Source of the DNA: Alphaproteobacteria bacterium
GTDB taxonomy: Bacteria > Pseudomonadota > Alphaproteobacteria > UBA7879
DNA: 55,386 nt
Reading direction: 5' to 3'
Assembly: GCA_002869105.1 (NCBI GenBank)
Contig: PKTP01000001.1
Location: 1-55,386 of the forward strand
In this document: in pieces, positions 45,032 through 55,287 of the stretch
Layout of the letters: every line of letters starts with the position of its first letter
Numbering within the stretch: position 1 is the first letter of the stretch
Program-made: the position numbers and the translations under genes
The notes under the pieces: generated by a model
Databases searched by the model: none
Seen by the model: the letters and a program-made list of their open reading frames with translations, nothing else
Told to the model about the DNA's origin: nothing

Positions 45032-46288
45032 TTAAAGAGGTTTTGCGTAAAGGCATTTGTCATCTGCAGACTCTATCATGACGCTGATTAACTGGCCAGA
45101 AGAACTGGGCGCGGTTAATTGAATGGGCATAAAGTTCTCGGCCCTAGCTTTATTGGCTGATTCTGTGAGGGCTATCATTTTTTTACCAACTTGTTTTGCA
45201 AAGTTCTTGGATTGATTGGTGGCGGCTGCCGTGCGCAAGAGCTTAGCTCTTTCTTTAACAGTTGCCCGATCAACTTGCGGCATACGTGCAGCCGGTGTGC
45301 CTGGGCGTGGGGAGTAGGGAAAAATATGACAAAAAGTCAGGTCGCAATCGGATATAATGTTTAGCGTGTTTTGAAACATCTCTTCAGATTCCGTTGGAAA
45401 ACCGGCAATGATATCGGCGCCAAAAACCACATCTGGCCGGGCTTGACGGGCGCGTTGACAAAAACTGAGAAGATCATGGCGGAGGTGACGTCGTTTCATC
45501 CGCTTTAAAATCAGATCGTCGCCGGCTTGAAGGCTGATGTGCAAATGGGGCATGAGACGGTTCTCCGTTGCTAAAAGCTGAAAAACATCATTATCAATTT
45601 CAACGGGATCCACCGAAGACAGGCGCAGACGAGGTAGGTCAGGGATGTGGGCCAAAAGGCGACGCATCATTTGCCCAAGAGTTGGTTTTCCAGGCAAGTC
45701 CTGGCCATAAGACGTGATATCAACCCCGGTTAAGACAATTTCATTAAAGCCGTTATCGACATAGGTTTTTACTTGTTTGAAAAGATGACCCATGGGGACG
45801 CTTCGGCTGTTGCCACGGCCATAGGGAATGGTACAAAAGGTGCAGCGATGATCAAAGCCATTTTGCACTTCTAAGTAAACGCGGCTTTGACCTTCGATTT
45901 GGGGAACAATATCAATTTCTGCTTCCATCGCTTGCATAATGTCGGAAACGTGCATGCGTGGCATTTTATTCGCTTGAAGATCTTTAAAAGTTTCTGCTTT
46001 TAATTTTTCTTGATTACCCAGGACATGACTGACTTCAGGCATATCAGCATACGTTTTGGGTTGAATTTGTGCACTACAGCCCGTAACAATGATTTTTTTG
46101 TGGGGTTGGTCGCGCTTAAGTTTACGGATGGTTTGTTTGGCTTGACGTTCGGCTTCAGCGGTAACGGCGCATGTATTGATGATAATGGTATCAGTCAGAT
46201 CGGCACTTTGGGCATGTGACTGCATCATGGATGATTCAAAAGTATTCAGGCGACAACCAAACGTAACGATTTCTGGAGCTTTGGGCAT
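45032..46288 (-). CDS. mtaB: tRNA-t6A37 methylthiotransferase MtaB-like, altered radical-SAM motif
   Basis: 418 residues with MTTase architecture: N-terminal domain whose cluster cysteines are present (FGCRLN near 11, INTCAVTAE near 39, VTGCSAQ near 70), radical-SAM core, then a TRAM domain at the end. The SAM-cluster motif should be CxxxCxxC, as in QNGCDHRCTFC; here it reads QNGFDHRCTFC, the codon being TTT where TGT is expected. Without the first cysteine the 4Fe-4S cluster that cleaves SAM should not bind normally, so activity is doubtful. The rest is intact. Same operon as ftsY. Confidence 0.92.
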   Translation of the reverse strand: MPKAPEIVTFGCRLNTFESSMMQSHAQSADLTDTIIINTCAVTAEAERQAKQTIRKLKRDQPHKKIIVTGCSAQIQPKTYADMPEVSHVLGNQEKLKAETFKDLQANKMPRMHVSDIMQAMEAEIDIVPQIEGQSRVYLEVQNGFDHRCTFCTIPYGRGNSRSVPMGHLFKQVKTYVDNGFNEIVLTGVDITSYGQDLPGKPTLGQMMRRLLAHIPDLPRLRLSSVDPVEIDNDVFQLLATENRLMPHLHISLQAGDDLILKRMKRRHLRHDLLSFCQRARQARPDVVFGADIIAGFPTESEEMFQNTLNIISDCDLTFCHIFPYSPRPGTPAARMPQVDRATVKERAKLLRTAAATNQSKNFAKQVGKKMIALTESANKARAENFMPIQLTAPSSSGQLISVMIESADDKCLYAKPL

Positions 46289-46382
46289 TTTTTGTAAACT
46301 TATGTTACATCATTTGAACCGATCTTTATCATATTTGTCACTTAAGCACCAACAACAATTGATTTTCAAAATAAATAACCCC

Positions 46383-46410
46383 TTGAATAATTATTTTTGA
46401 TTGTTATATA
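46383..46410 (+). promoter_or_regulatory. Promoter of the UIM-like secreted protein
   Basis: TTGAAT (46383-46388), 16 bp, TATATA (46405-46410). Start of transcription near 46417 gives a very short leader before ATG 46426 or 46438. Confidence 0.5.
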
Positions 46411-46437
46411 GATGTTGCAATTTGAATGTTAACTATT

Positions 46438-47577
46438 ATGAAAAACTTATTTACTATTTTTGTCCTATTTTTTATTTTTGGCGTCCAAGCGTTAACGCCT
46501 GAAGAAGAGTCAAGCTTAAGAGCTGCCTTGGGGGACGAGTATGATCAAGTGATGGCCGCGACCCAAGGGTCTGCGGCTCAAGGTGCAGTAGATGCTGGCA
46601 TCGATGTTGGTGAGTTAGGTTTGTCAGATGTAGAACTGCAAGAAGCTTTAGAAGCAGAAATCAAACGTGCTCAAGAAAGGGCGGGGGCAGCTCCAGTGCC
46701 TTCCGGGGCAGCAGCTTCTGGCGGCCAAGGCATGACAGATGCGGAATTAGCAATCCTGTTGCAACAAGAAGAAGAGGATGCTCGGTTTGCTAGACAGCTT
46801 CAACAGCAGGAACAAGCAGAAGAGAGGGCTCGCCGGCAGCAAGCAGAGGAAGAGGGCGCCCGACTTGCTAGACAGCTCCAACAGCAGGCGCAAGCAGAAC
46901 AAGATGCAGCGTTGGCAGCGAGACTTGCGGCCATGGATCTGGAAGATGCATACGGCGGCGCTGCTGCGGTAGGGCACGATATCAGACCACATCCAATCGC
47001 TACTGCCGAAGAACGCAAAAAGTTTTACGCAGACTTGCCAAATCTTCATGCTGCCTATAATGAACAGGTGAAAAAAATGCCCTGCAATGCAGCGGGTGAG
47101 TACGAGATTGATGTGCATCAATACAACCGCATTATCAAAGGGACTTTCGATACTTATGTGGCTCTTGATGGACAGGCCATTAAGACGCGCGCTGATCATG
47201 ATTGGCAGGCTATTCATGCGATCTTGACTCAATTCATCAATGCAGGCGATCATTTTAAAGAACGCTATCAGCATGCATTGCCTTTTATGAATGGTAAAGG
47301 AAAAGCATATCTCCAATCAGGTGCTGTGGATCCAGAGATTGGACAGAATTATAGAACGTTGCTTTCCCGCTGTTGGGATTTGATTTTAAGGGTTTCTTAC
47401 GCAGGGCCAACCCAAGAAATTACATTTAACGGTGAAAAACATCATGTCAGTGTTATGGCTATGGAAAAGCTTGCATATGCCTATCATGAAAACATTGCAA
47501 CACAAGGTGGGTGCGCGCCAGGGTTTGCCGGTAGATTAGCCAAGGCCTATATTGAGCTTCTCAATCACATGCTTTGA
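46438..47577 (+). CDS. Secreted protein with repeated UIM/MIU-like motifs
   Basis: About 379 residues. Signal peptide MKNLFTIFVLFFIFGVQA. Residues 20-170 are Glu/Gln/Ala-rich helix holding six short motifs like eukaryotic ubiquitin-interacting helices: EEESSLRAALGDE (22-34, UIM pattern with central Ala-Leu), SDVELQEALEAE (63-74), TDAELAILLQQEEE (100-113), ARFARQLQQQE, ARLARQLQQQA and AALAARLAAMDLED. A 36-bp near-identical DNA repeat (46789 and 46867, period 78 bp) underlies two of them. The C-terminal 190 residues form a globular domain with three cysteines, no known family. ATG 46426 is an alternative start; no ribosome site is visible for either. Candidate host-directed effector; this is inference. 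Confidence 0.7.
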   Translation: MKNLFTIFVLFFIFGVQALTPEEESSLRAALGDEYDQVMAATQGSAAQGAVDAGIDVGELGLSDVELQEALEAEIKRAQERAGAAPVPSGAAASGGQGMTDAELAILLQQEEEDARFARQLQQQEQAEERARRQQAEEEGARLARQLQQQAQAEQDAALAARLAAMDLEDAYGGAAAVGHDIRPHPIATAEERKKFYADLPNLHAAYNEQVKKMPCNAAGEYEIDVHQYNRIIKGTFDTYVALDGQAIKTRADHDWQAIHAILTQFINAGDHFKERYQHALPFMNGKGKAYLQSGAVDPEIGQNYRTLLSRCWDLILRVSYAGPTQEITFNGEKHHVSVMAMEKLAYAYHENIATQGGCAPGFAGRLAKAYIELLNHML

Positions 47578-47593
47578 TCTTGAGAGGTTAAAG

Positions 47594-48961
47594 CTATTGA
47601 TTGAAAGGTGAGTTGGGCAGTTGTCCCATTTTGCTCTCAAGCGCGGCAAGGTCTGACTTTTTCATCTTCTTCATTTTCTTCATCATCTTGCCCATGCCTT
47701 CATGTTGCTTGAGCAGCTTATTAATGAGAGGGACGTCCAGACCAGATCCTTGAGCGACCCGGCGTTTGCGTGAGGCATTGAGAAGCTTTGGATACCGACG
47801 TTCTTGAGGAGTCATTGATTGAATGAGAGCGATCTGATGGGCGATGGATTTTTCTTCCAAGCCAGCTGAACCCAATTTATCTTTCATCTTATTGATGCCT
47901 GGGATCATAGACATCAGTTTGCCCATACCGCCCATTTTCTGCATTTGCCGAAGTTGGCTGGCTAAGTCATTGAGATCAAACTTACCCTTCGCCATTTTTT
48001 TGCTGAGTTTTTCTGCCGCTGCTTCGTCAAAAGATTCAGCAGCTTGCTCAACCAAGCTGACCACATCTCCTTTATCAAGAATGCGGCCCGCAATTCTTTC
48101 AGGATGAAAGACATCAAATTGATCAATCTTCTCACCCAGGCCAATAAACTTAATGGGGCAGCCTGTAGCTAGCTTCATTGATAAGGCAGCACCGCCACGA
48201 CTATCGCCATCAACGCGTGTTAGGATGATACCTGTGAGGGGCAGGGCTGCGTTGAAAGATTTTGCACTGTTGACCGCATCTTGACCGGTCATACTATCGA
48301 CAACTAAAAACGTTTCTATGGGCTTGCTGATTTCATGAATCTCTTGGGCTTCTTGCATCATCGATTCATCAATATGCGTTCGTCCTGCGGTGTCGAGGAT
48401 CAGAACATCATAGCCCTCTGCCTTGGCGAGCTTGAGGGCCCGTTTGGTAATATCAGCAGGGGATTGACCTGGAACAACCTCCAGGGAGGGGGTGTTAATT
48501 TGCTTGGCGAGTATGGCAAGTTGCTCTTGCGCAGCGGGGCGATAAATATCAAGGGAAGCTACTAAAACTTTTTTGTTTTTTTTCTGAATCAGCCACCGGG
48601 CAAGTTTAGCGGAAGCAGTGGTTTTACCACCCCCTTGGAGGCCTGCCATGAGAATAACAGCCGGTGGCTGCGTGTTGAGGGAAAGTTCGGCTGTTTCAGC
48701 GCCCAGCAATTCGACCAATTGGTCATGGACGAGTTTGATAACCATTTGCGCGGGCGAAATGCTTTTAACAATCTCTTGGCCTATGGCTTTTTCTTTAACT
48801 TGATCAATAAATTGCTTGGCAATGGGCAGGGAAACATCAGCTTCGAGCAGAGCAAGGCGCACTTCACGCAGGGCCTTATTGACATCTTCTTCAGAGAGCG
48901 TGCCACGCCGATTGAGTCCATCAAAAACAGTCGAAAGTTTATTGGTTAAATTTTGAAACAT
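47594..48961 (-). CDS. ffh: Signal recognition particle protein Ffh
   Basis: 455-residue SRP GTPase for cotranslational membrane targeting. N domain (FDGLNRRGTLSEEDVNKALREV), G1 GLQGGGKTTASAKLA near 107-121, G2 DIYRPAAQEQL, G3 DTAGR, G4 TRVDGDSRGG, and a Met-rich M domain with MKKMKKMKKSDLAAL near the end that binds 4.5S RNA and signal sequences. Full length. Convergent with the secreted-protein gene, 16 bp apart. Confidence 0.97.
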   Translation of the reverse strand: MFQNLTNKLSTVFDGLNRRGTLSEEDVNKALREVRLALLEADVSLPIAKQFIDQVKEKAIGQEIVKSISPAQMVIKLVHDQLVELLGAETAELSLNTQPPAVILMAGLQGGGKTTASAKLARWLIQKKNKKVLVASLDIYRPAAQEQLAILAKQINTPSLEVVPGQSPADITKRALKLAKAEGYDVLILDTAGRTHIDESMMQEAQEIHEISKPIETFLVVDSMTGQDAVNSAKSFNAALPLTGIILTRVDGDSRGGAALSMKLATGCPIKFIGLGEKIDQFDVFHPERIAGRILDKGDVVSLVEQAAESFDEAAAEKLSKKMAKGKFDLNDLASQLRQMQKMGGMGKLMSMIPGINKMKDKLGSAGLEEKSIAHQIALIQSMTPQERRYPKLLNASRKRRVAQGSGLDVPLINKLLKQHEGMGKMMKKMKKMKKSDLAALESKMGQLPNSPFNQ

Positions 48962-49052
48962 GACCCAGAGTTAACTGTAATTAGCCAATTGAATCAAGTT
49001 TTTTTGTTAAGATGATGATTTGAGCCGTGTGAAAAACAGTCGCTGCTATTAC

Positions 49053-49400
49053 TTATTCACACTTGGCCATGTCACTCGTGATTAAGTTTCCTGTGCATTT
49101 CCCATCTTTGCGTGCATCAATTCCATTAACTGGTGTTCCAGCAGAGTTGTTCATTTGGTCCGTATAATCGTTGGCGGTGTAAGAAGTGGAGTGGTTGAAT
49201 GCTTGATAACAAGTTTTTTGAATTTCTTGGCCGTCCTGTGAAATGTTTTGGGCAACTATTCCCAAGGTGGTGCACGTCGAACCTTTGCATTTCTGGCAGG
49301 TGAGCTCAACACATTTAACCGTTGGGCAGGCAGCGAAAAGGCATGGAGTCATAAAGGTTGACAACAACATGACACAAAAGTAATTTTTAAAATTTTTCAT
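49053..49400 (-). CDS. Small Cys-rich secreted protein
   Basis: 115 residues with signal peptide MKNFKNYFCVMLLSTFMTPCLFA. The 92-residue mature part has eight cysteines, five within the first 25 residues (ACPTVKCVELTCQKCKGSTC), then one each in KTCYQ, GKCTG and the penultimate residue. An even number and oxidising location suggest four disulphides. No known family. Own unit between ffh and the AI-2E gene. Confidence 0.65.
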   Translation of the reverse strand: MKNFKNYFCVMLLSTFMTPCLFAACPTVKCVELTCQKCKGSTCTTLGIVAQNISQDGQEIQKTCYQAFNHSTSYTANDYTDQMNNSAGTPVNGIDARKDGKCTGNLITSDMAKCE

Positions 49401-49513
49401 AAAGCCTACCCCAAATACTCATTAAATTTTGAAGTCATTTTGCTAGGGCGTCAATCAAAATTTCTTTTTTTGCTCGGATGATGATATATTTTCTTTAATA
49501 AAATGAACTGAAT

Positions 49514-50562
49514 ATGACACATCGACTTTGGTTTCTCTTGTCCTTGCTGCTGATAGGCGTGTTTTTATATTACGCTTGGGTTATTTTATTGCCCATTACA
49601 TTAAGTGCCATCTTGGCTTATTTGTTGCTTCCGGCTAAAAAAGCACTAATCGTCAGAGGCCTTCCTAATAGGTTGTCAACCTGGTTAGTCTTTTTCCCTT
49701 TCTTTAGCTTGGTGTTGCTGTTTTTTGTTATTTTAATCCCTATTTTCCAAAGAGAATTTTGGAACTTTCTCATGATGTTGCCCGAGTATGGGGAAATGAT
49801 TCGGGATCATTTGCATCATTGGCAGCTTCACTTAACAGAGAATAAGTTATTGAGCCAATTTTCAGAATTGAAGATTGATATCAGCTCTTTCATGCCAGAT
49901 GCTATTTCCTTTGTGAAATCAACGTTGTTACGGCTGCTTCAAAACACATCTCTGATTGCGGATATTTTGATATATGCCATTCTTGTGCCGTTGTTTACCT
50001 TTTATTTTTTGAGAGATGCAGACTATATTTTCAATACCCTCGGCAAGCTGATCCCCAGGCTTTACAGCAACACATCTTTCAAGATTTTACGGGATATTAA
50101 TGTTCGCTTGGTAAGCTACATTCGAGGGCAATTCTTACTCAGTATTATTTTTAGCATCTATTACATGTCTTGTTTGTCAGCTGTTGGCCTTAAGCATGGC
50201 CTTGTTCTTGGCTTTTTAACTGGAACATTCTTTTTTGTTCCCATGTTAACGTTTTATATCAGCTTTATTGCCGCGCTTATTATAGGGTATGTGCAATTTG
50301 ATACCTCGTTGGCGTTCTGGTACATCATTGCAATTTATATGATCGGACAAATTCTAGAGAGTTTTATTTTGGTACCCGGGTGATGGGAAATAAGATTGGC
50401 CTGAATCCGCTTTGGATCATATTAACGTTGTATGTAGGGGGAGCCATCTTCGGTGTGGTGGGTCTTTTAATTTCAATACCTGTTGCAGCTGTTCTTGATG
50501 TTTTGATTCGGCATTCCCTTAAAGTTTACTTCCAATCCAGTTATTATAGATCTCAGCATTGA
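49514..50562 (+). pseudogene. AI-2E/PerM family permease, frameshifted
   Basis: About 349 residues when joined, with the family's seven to eight helices and typical HGLVLGFLTGTFFFVPMLTF and the final helix pair GGAIFGVVGLLISIPVAAV. The first frame stops at 50381-50383 just after ESFILVPG; the second frame starts in VMGNKIGLNPLWIIL. Adding a C to CCC at 50375-50377 gives LVPRVMGNKIGLNPLW, matching the family's TPRLVG-x-x-IGLHPVW. The two frames overlap by 4 bp. Substrate unknown in the family; some members export autoinducer-2 or ions. Confidence 0.88.
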
Positions 50563-50574
50563 TAATGAGATTTT

Positions 50575-50604
50575 TTGCTTGCATCCGCTGATGATTCCTA
50601 TATA
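50575..50604 (+). promoter_or_regulatory. Putative promoter of rpsF-rpsR-rplI
   Basis: TTGCTT (50575-50580), 18 bp, TATATA (50599-50604), 65 bp before rpsF. Confidence 0.4.
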
Positions 50605-50669
50605 TTCCCAACTATCCTTGCGATATTAATCGCTGGAGTGGTAGACCGCTTTAACCGAAAGGACGCATA

Positions 50670-51050
50670 ATGAATTGTTACGAAACCGTGTTTATTGCAC
50701 GTCAAGATCTCTCGCCTACTCAAGTAGATGCGCTCATAGATCGCTATAAAAAAATCATGAATGATTTTAAAGGCAAGACATCCAAAACTGAATATTGGGG
50801 TCTTAAAAAATTTTCTTACCCCATTAACAAGAGTGAGCGTGGTCACTATGCCTTGCTCAGCATTGAAGCGCCTGCTGAAGCTATTCATGAGATGGAGCGC
50901 CAAATGCGCCTTAGTGAAGATGTGCTTCGTTACATGACAGTCCGAGTCGATGGAGTCGATTCATCATCGCCGTCTGTGATGATGAAGTATGTCAAGAATA
51001 ACTATGGCGCCTACGGACCAACAGGTCCAGCTAATAACATTGTAGAGTAA
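50670..51050 (+). CDS. rpsF: 30S ribosomal protein S6
   Basis: 126 residues. Starts MNCYETVFIARQDLSPTQVDAL; family features YWGLKKFSYPINKSERGHY near 46-64 and DVLRYMTVRVD near 88-98. Good RBS AAAGGA. First gene of rpsF-rpsR-rplI; the usual partner dnaB lies elsewhere. Confidence 0.97.
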   Translation: MNCYETVFIARQDLSPTQVDALIDRYKKIMNDFKGKTSKTEYWGLKKFSYPINKSERGHYALLSIEAPAEAIHEMERQMRLSEDVLRYMTVRVDGVDSSSPSVMMKYVKNNYGAYGPTGPANNIVE

Positions 51051-51061
51051 GAGGTTTTTAA

Positions 51062-51310
51062 ATGGCTGAACGCACCCCCGTAAAAAAAACACAAAATTTC
51101 TTTAGGCCTCAGCGCACTTGCCCGTTTAAAGGAAAAAACGCATCAGCGATTGACTATAAGGATATTAAACTTTTATCTAAGTTTATAACCGAGCGGGGCC
51201 GTATTATGCCGCGCCGCATCACCTTTGTTTCGGCTGACAAGCAGCGGGAATTGGCAACTGCAATTAAGCGTGCACGCTTAATTGCTCTTATGCCATATGT
51301 TGAAAAGTAA
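51062..51310 (+). CDS. rpsR: 30S ribosomal protein S18
   Basis: 82 residues with the S18 core [19 protein letters not shown] and PRRIT near residues 50-55, followed by [12 protein letters not shown]. 11 bp after rpsF. S18 binds S6 in the 30S platform, so co-expression is expected. Confidence 0.97.
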   Translation: MAERTPVKKTQNFFRPQRTCPFKGKNASAIDYKDIKLLSKFITERGRIMPRRITFVSADKQRELATAIKRARLIALMPYVEK

Positions 51311-51343
51311 TCGTGCTCAGAATAAAAATCGAGAGAAGTTGAA

Positions 51344-51925
51344 ATGAAAGTTGTTTTACTAGAAAGACTCAATAAACGCGGTGCTATTGGAGACGTCGTT
51401 GACGTTGCAGATGGATTTGCGCGGAACTTTTTAATTCCCCAAAAGCGTGCACTGCGCGCCACAAAAGAGAACATTGCGTATTATGAGCAGCAAAAAGATC
51501 AAATTGTTGCTGAAAATTTACGCCTTAAGGCGGGTGCTGCAGAAAAAGTAACCGCATTGAATGGGCAGATTTTTCCTGTGATTCGTCAAACCAGTGACCG
51601 TGGCCAGCTTTATGGGTCTGTAACGGCAAAAGATGTAGCTGCGTTAATCACAGAAAAGTTTTTTACAGTTGATAAAAATCAAATCATTATCAATAAGCCG
51701 ATCAAAGAAAAAGGTGTGCACACCCTGCATGTTCAGCTTCACCCAGAGGTTTTTGCTGAAATCCAAGTGAGTGTTGCACCAACCATGGTTGAAGCAGAAA
51801 AGCAACTTGTGAAAGATGTGGATGAGAGCGCTTCTAAAAAAGAAAGGTCAGCCGATGAAAAAAGCACAGAGGCTTCTGAATCTGAAGAGGCTTTTGATGA
51901 TCATGAAGGGCTGAGTGAACAATAG
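51344..51925 (+). CDS. rplI: 50S ribosomal protein L9
   Basis: 193 residues. N-terminal L9 domain: KVVLLERLNKRGAIGDVVDVADGFARN, the signature segment, then long connecting helix and C-terminal domain (TALNGQIFPVIRQTSDRGQLYGSV). A 40-residue acidic C-terminal extension rich in Glu/Ser/Lys follows, longer than E. coli L9 (149 residues), as seen in several alphaproteobacteria. Operon with rpsF and rpsR. Confidence 0.96.
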   Translation: MKVVLLERLNKRGAIGDVVDVADGFARNFLIPQKRALRATKENIAYYEQQKDQIVAENLRLKAGAAEKVTALNGQIFPVIRQTSDRGQLYGSVTAKDVAALITEKFFTVDKNQIIINKPIKEKGVHTLHVQLHPEVFAEIQVSVAPTMVEAEKQLVKDVDESASKKERSADEKSTEASESEEAFDDHEGLSEQ

Positions 51926-51975
51926 GTGGGCTGGCTTGAACGCTCATCAATAATTTATGTTATTAGGATCATGTT

Positions 51976-52101
51976 ATGAAAATTGCAAACTCCATTAAAA
52001 CCTTAAAGAGCCGTGATCGCGATTGCCGAGTTGTTCGTCGTCGTGGGCGTACTTATGTGATTAACAAGCGCAAGCCTCGCTTTAAGGCTCGCCAAGGATG
52101 A
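51976..52101 (+). CDS. rpmJ: 50S ribosomal protein L36 (rpmJ, YkgO-like type)
   Basis: 41 codons: [20 protein letters not shown] then a basic [25 protein letters not shown] tail. This is the longer form lacking the zinc-binding cysteine set, with a single Cys, as in alphaproteobacteria. Too short to be found by length alone, but unmistakable. Stands between rplI and the str operon. Confidence 0.93.
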   Translation: MKIANSIKTLKSRDRDCRVVRRRGRTYVINKRKPRFKARQG

Positions 52102-52214
52102 TTGAGGCGCTGTTGTCATCAATGCGATCAGACCTTGCTACATTTTCTGTTGCAATGTCATCGCGTTTAAACAGCAAGCCTTGTGATCTATCTTCTTTTT
52201 CAAGTTTAAAATGC

Positions 52215-52243
52215 TTGACGAATATATGTGGGATGAATAGTAT
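52215..52243 (+). promoter_or_regulatory. Sigma70-type promoter of the str operon
   Basis: TTGACG (52215-52220), 17 bp, TAGTAT (52238-52243), 40 bp before rpsL; a strong match in the otherwise gene-free 52102-52282 stretch. Confidence 0.7.
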
Positions 52244-52282
52244 TCCACGCGTAATTAGGAATTATTAACCAAAGGAACCTGA

Positions 52283-52654
52283 ATGCCAACCATTAACCAG
52301 TTGATTCGAAAGCCGCGCAAAAAAGCCCCGAGCCGGAGCAAATCCCCTGCATTGGAGAACTGTCCTCAAAAACGGGGTGTGTGTACGCGTGTGAATGTTC
52401 AAACGCCTAAAAAGCCTAACTCGGCCCAGCGTAAAGTTGCCCGTATTCGTTTGACGAATGGGTATGAGGTAACAGGATACATACCTGGTATTGGTCATAA
52501 CCTTCAAGAGCACTCCGTTGTTTTGATTCGTGGTGGACGGGTGAAGGATTTACCTGGTGTGCGTTATCACATTGTTCGTGGTAATTTGGACACCCAAGGT
52601 GTTAAAGATCGTAAGGCCGGCCGTTCGAAATACGGCGCAAAAAAACCTAAGTAA
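52283..52654 (+). CDS. rpsL: 30S ribosomal protein S12
   Basis: 123 residues: [13 protein letters not shown] start, [17 protein letters not shown] with the decoding-site Lys (streptomycin-resistance position) retained, [29 protein letters not shown] in the second conserved block. First gene of the str operon; rpoBC, its usual upstream neighbours, are not here. Confidence 0.97.
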   Translation: MPTINQLIRKPRKKAPSRSKSPALENCPQKRGVCTRVNVQTPKKPNSAQRKVARIRLTNGYEVTGYIPGIGHNLQEHSVVLIRGGRVKDLPGVRYHIVRGNLDTQGVKDRKAGRSKYGAKKPK

Positions 52655-52665
52655 GAGAGTATTAA

Positions 52666-53139
<474 letters not shown>

Positions 53140-53176
53140 TACAATTTTAAGTTTTTAGACGAGAGGCTAAATCATA

Positions 53177-55261
53177 ATGAGTAGTGATAGACAAGTTCCC
53201 TTAAAAGATTATCGCAACATCGGTATTATGGCGCATGTTGACGCCGGAAAAACAACCACAACTGAGCGTGTTTTGTTTTATACGGGCCGTTCCCACAAGA
53301 TTGGTGAAGTGCACGATGGTGCGGCAACCATGGATTGGATGGAGCAAGAGCAAGAGCGTGGGATTACCATCACCTCTGCTGCAACAACATGTTTCTGGAA
53401 CGACCACCGGATTAACATCATTGATACGCCGGGTCACGTTGATTTTACCATCGAAGTTTTACGGTCGTTGCGCGTATTAGATGGCGCTGTCGCTGTTTTT
53501 GATAGCGTTGCTGGTGTTGAACCCCAATCAGAAACTGTGTGGCGTCAAGCTGATAAGCATAGGGTGCCGCGTATTTGTTTTGTTAATAAAATGGACCGGA
53601 TGGGTGCAAATTTTTACCGCTGTGTAGATATGTTTGTTGATCGCCTGGGTGCAAACCCGTTAGTGTTGACGCTGCCGATTGGCGTAGAGGCTGACTTTGA
53701 AGGGATTATCGATCTTGTGCGGATGAAAGCCATCATCTGGGAAGATGAGTCTATGGGTGCGAAGTTTAATATCGTTGATATTCCCGCTGACTATCAAGAT
53801 AAAGCCAATGAGTATCGTGAGAAATTGCTAGAAACTGCAGCAGAGCAAGATGATGCTGTTATGGAAGCTTTCTTTGCGGGTGAAGAAATCTCTGAGGATA
53901 CCCTGAAAGCATGTTTGCGTAAGGGAACGATCAAAGGAGATTTTGTTCCAGTGATATGTGGAAGTGCCTTTAAGAACAAAGGAGTTCAAACTCTATTGGA
54001 TGCCGTTGTGGATTTCTTGCCTTCACCGATTGATATTGGCGCTGTCATTGGCGAGGATGTCAAAACGGGTGAAGAAGTGAAGCGCGAACCTAAACCTACC
54101 GATCCTTTTTCTGGTCTTGCCTTCAAAATCATGAATGATCCTTTTGTTGGAACACTTACTTTTATGCGTGTTTATTCTGGACGTTTAGAGGCGGGCTCAA
54201 CAATCTTGAATGCCAACAATGGTAAAAAAGAACGTGTGGGCCGAATGCTCTTGATGCATTCAAACAGTCGTGAAGATATTAAGTTTGCTGAAGCCGGTGA
54301 TATCGTCGCTTTGTGTGGTTTGAAAGACACAATCACAGGAGATACTCTCTGTGATCCTCTTAAGCCTGTGATTCTAGAGCGTATGGAATTTCCTGATCCT
54401 GTGATTGAAGTTGCGGTGGAACCTAAAACAAAAAGTGACCAAGAAAAAATGGGTCTCGCCCTTTCTCGTTTGGCGAAAGAAGATCCATCCTTCCGTGTGA
54501 GTATGGATATTGAAAGTGGTCAGACTGTTATTAAAGGCATGGGTGAGCTACATCTCGAAATTATTGTTGACCGTTTGAAGCGTGAATTTAAAGTTGAAGC
54601 AAACGTTGGTGCGCCTCAGGTGGCGTATCGTGAAACCATTACACAAAAAGCTGAAGTTGATTACACTCACAAGAAGCAATCTGGTGGTGCGGGTCAATTT
54701 GCACGCTTGAAAATTGTTATGGAGCCGCAAGAGCCTGGAACACCTTACGCATTTAAAAATGAAATTGTGGGGGGATCCATTCCAAAAGAATATATCCCGG
54801 GTGTTGAAAAAGGGTTGCTCTCTGCAATGACAGCTGGTCCTTTAGCGGGTTTCCCAGTGATTGATTTTCGCGTGCGTTTGATAGACGGTGCATACCATGA
54901 TGTCGACTCAAGTGCTTTGGCGTTTGAAATTGCTTCCAGAGCCGCATTTCGTGAGGGTGTTCGCAAGTGTGCACCTAGATTACTTGAGCCTATTATGAAG
55001 GTTGAAGTGATGACGCCTGAAGAATATTTAGGGGATATCATTGGTGACTTAAATAGCCGCCGTGGCCAAGTGAACAACATGGAGCAACAAACAAATGTGC
55101 GTATTATTACGGCGCAAGTGCCATTGGCAAGTATGTTTGGGTATGTAAATACCCTTCGCTCAATGAGTCAAGGTCGCGCGCAATTCCACATGGAGTTTAA
55201 TAGTTACGCTCAAGTGCCACAACAACTCGCTGAGGAAATCAGCGCAAAATATAACGGATAA
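53177..55261 (+). CDS. fusA: Elongation factor G
   Basis: 694-residue translocation GTPase, full length. G1 [15 protein letters not shown] near 15-29, switch [17 protein letters not shown]3 DTPGHVD near 88-94, G4 NKMDRMGAN near 142-150, then domains II-V with the domain [14 protein letters not shown] and final [12 protein letters not shown]. 37 bp after rpsG, 26 bp before tuf. Confidence 0.98.
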   Translation: MSSDRQVPLKDYRNIGIMAHVDAGKTTTTERVLFYTGRSHKIGEVHDGAATMDWMEQEQERGITITSAATTCFWNDHRINIIDTPGHVDFTIEVLRSLRVLDGAVAVFDSVAGVEPQSETVWRQADKHRVPRICFVNKMDRMGANFYRCVDMFVDRLGANPLVLTLPIGVEADFEGIIDLVRMKAIIWEDESMGAKFNIVDIPADYQDKANEYREKLLETAAEQDDAVMEAFFAGEEISEDTLKACLRKGTIKGDFVPVICGSAFKNKGVQTLLDAVVDFLPSPIDIGAVIGEDVKTGEEVKREPKPTDPFSGLAFKIMNDPFVGTLTFMRVYSGRLEAGSTILNANNGKKERVGRMLLMHSNSREDIKFAEAGDIVALCGLKDTITGDTLCDPLKPVILERMEFPDPVIEVAVEPKTKSDQEKMGLALSRLAKEDPSFRVSMDIESGQTVIKGMGELHLEIIVDRLKREFKVEANVGAPQVAYRETITQKAEVDYTHKKQSGGAGQFARLKIVMEPQEPGTPYAFKNEIVGGSIPKEYIPGVEKGLLSAMTAGPLAGFPVIDFRVRLIDGAYHDVDSSALAFEIASRAAFREGVRKCAPRLLEPIMKVEVMTPEEYLGDIIGDLNSRRGQVNNMEQQTNVRIITAQVPLASMFGYVNTLRSMSQGRAQFHMEFNSYAQVPQQLAEEISAKYNG

Positions 55262-55287
55262 TAAGATAAAGATTGAAAGGATAAAGC

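Noticed and set aside
46747..47316. Long open frame opposite the UIM-like gene
   Set aside because: Antisense frame kept open by the skewed Gln/Ala codon use of the real gene; no start signal or protein-like pattern.
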